Positions 62,686 to 64,000 of a stretch of DNA of 64,000 nucleotides are shown one piece after another (position 1 is the first letter of the stretch; the number at the start of each line of letters is the position of its first letter). This stretch comes from CAXXOK01 sp964584315 (lineage in GTDB: Bacteria; Bacillota; Clostridia; Christensenellales; Aristaeellaceae). Where the stretch lies: the NCBI GenBank assembly GCA_964584315.1, contig CAZOZO010000001.1:1-64000 (forward strand), written 5' to 3'. Made by a program: the position numbers and the translations under genes. Below the pieces are notes generated by a model, which worked only from the letters and a program-made list of their open reading frames with translations, was not told the DNA's origin and searched no databases.

Positions 62686-63447
62686 ATGCATAAAAAGCTG
62701 CTTTGCCTGCTACTGGTGGCCGCACTTCTGCTCACACCGCTTTGCGCCCTTGCGGACGAAACACGTGGCTTTGATACACCTGAAGCCTGCGCGCAGGCGG
62801 TGTTCGACATGCTCAAAGCACAGGACATGGCCGCGCTTGACAACTGCTTTGCCTTTGCGGAGCTAGCCCGTCAGTTTGATTTCAATGCGTATTGTGAGCG
62901 CATTCAGGCGGTGATGGCAGCCATCTCGCTGTTGCCCGCAACGGGGCCGATCAACATTGCCTATAACGAAAGCAAGCTGCGCCGCGATTTCCTCTTCCGC
63001 CTCAGCTTTTCAACACTGATGCTCAACCGGCCCGAACTGGCAGAGACGGTCGGCAATGGTCTTGTGGTCGCTAAAACGCAGGAAGAATATGACAACGTAC
63101 TGCTGATGATGAACGAGGCTTCCAGCATGGAATGCTGGAGCACGCTCTCACTGGTCAAGATCGTCACGCCTGCTTACTTCCCTGAGCTGGCCCAAAGTTT
63201 CTATTCGGAGCGAAACCTGAGCAATATCCAGAAGATGCTGTTGCCGTGGGGCGTGAGCGAGTATGAGGAACTGATTTTGATCCTGGGGCTTCCCTGTGGC
63301 AGCGAAGCAAGCGGCATGGGCTTGCTGGTGATGCCCGTCCAGATCATCAAAGTGCATGGCCGCTGGTTGGCAAACCCGATTAACTCCATCGTAGCGAATA
63401 TTCTGGGCATCAACTCCATGAGTATGGTCGCGCCCATTGCGCAGTAA
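62686..63447 (+). CDS. Secreted protein of unknown function
   Basis: 253 residues from the ATG at 62686 with GGGAGGG eight bases upstream. Signal peptide MHKKLLCLLLVAALLLTPLC to ALADE. The N-terminal part of the mature chain (DTPEACAQAVFDMLKAQDMA ALDNCF) looks like the helical start of an NTF2/SnoaL-like or lumazine-binding-type domain. The rest is helical with ENLSNIQKMLL-type stretches; the C-terminus is beta (VMPVQIIKVHGRWLANP). I do not recognise the family. Confidence 0.65.
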   Translation: MHKKLLCLLLVAALLLTPLCALADETRGFDTPEACAQAVFDMLKAQDMAALDNCFAFAELARQFDFNAYCERIQAVMAAISLLPATGPINIAYNESKLRRDFLFRLSFSTLMLNRPELAETVGNGLVVAKTQEEYDNVLLMMNEASSMECWSTLSLVKIVTPAYFPELAQSFYSERNLSNIQKMLLPWGVSEYEELILILGLPCGSEASGMGLLVMPVQIIKVHGRWLANPINSIVANILGINSMSMVAPIAQ

Positions 63448-63469
63448 CGGTGCACTCTTGCAAAACGAA

Positions 63470-63499
63470 AGCGCCCCGCCGAACACTCGGTGGGGCGCT
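63470..63499 (-). terminator. Terminator of the lepA gene
   Basis: A 13-base stem AGCGCCCCGCCGA with TCGGTGGGGCGCT (one G-T pair), 4-base loop, and TTTCGTTTT on the minus strand just after the stem. It lies 23 bases after the lepA stop. Confidence 0.85.
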
Positions 63500-63522
63500 A
63501 AGCATGAAGGGATTCAATACGG

Positions 63523-64000
<478 letters not shown>

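Overview
The window looks like a chromosomal segment of a fairly GC-rich, low-redundancy Gram-positive anaerobe of the Clostridia type. The reasons are strong AGGAGG ribosome sites, YesM/YesN-type two-component control of a sugar ABC transporter, BMP-family and ribose-type ABC systems, UppP, DegV, DUF523, and large secreted proteins built from SdrD_B, MBG and InlB-like modules. The species cannot be named from sequence alone. No rRNA, tRNA or CRISPR array was seen.

Region 1 (1-1.47 kb) holds the N-terminus of a membrane sensor running off the left edge, a dispersed repeat with a hairpin terminator, and a decayed IS481-type transposase. Region 2 (1.47-18.8 kb, all minus strand) is a carbohydrate-use cluster. 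In transcription order it has a histidine kinase and AraC-type response regulator, a DUF3502-type sugar-binding protein with two permeases, a NIF3-like protein, a CE1-like esterase, a DUF3237 protein, a LacI repressor, a second sugar-binding protein with two permeases, a CE2-like SGNH esterase, a P-loop kinase and a GH13_18 (sucrose-phosphorylase-like) enzyme. Neither transporter has an ATPase here, so a shared MsmK-type ATPase elsewhere is likely. A copy of the dispersed repeat lies on each side of this cluster, in the same orientation.

Region 3 (19.7-26.6 kb, plus strand) is a tight SorC-controlled operon: regulator, ribose-type binding protein, ATPase, permease, a tryptophan-synthase-alpha-like TIM barrel, and an FGGY sugar kinase. 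Kinase plus aldolase-like barrel suggests uptake, phosphorylation and carbon-carbon cleavage of an unknown sugar. Region 4 (26.6-35.5 kb) carries IS256 and IS3 transposase remnants, a visibly more AT-rich block of three secreted proteins (an orphan family-5 binding protein, a 1188-residue MBG-repeat protein, and an acidic Thr/Pro-rich protein), and a gene graveyard where a broken SDR abuts a broken LysR regulator.

Region 5 (35.5-53.5 kb) is mostly core-like: an Hpt protein, secreted proteins, a four-module peptidoglycan-binding protein, a HAD phosphatase, a complete BMP-type nucleoside ABC operon, hydrolases, a YgjP-like peptidase, a GNAT enzyme, a lipoprotein, an FMN reductase/methyltransferase pair, UppP, a ComEC-like metallo-beta-lactamase-fold protein and DegV. 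Region 6 (53.7-64 kb) has a 2144-residue SdrD_B-repeat surface protein, a MerR/GyrI-like pair, DUF523, a secreted unknown, and the C-terminus of LepA/EF4 running off the right edge.

GC-rich hairpins recur just after the binding-protein genes of all four ABC operons, which suggests a common way to make more binding protein than membrane components. Several start codons were moved from the longest open frame to positions with better ribosome sites, including three TTG starts.
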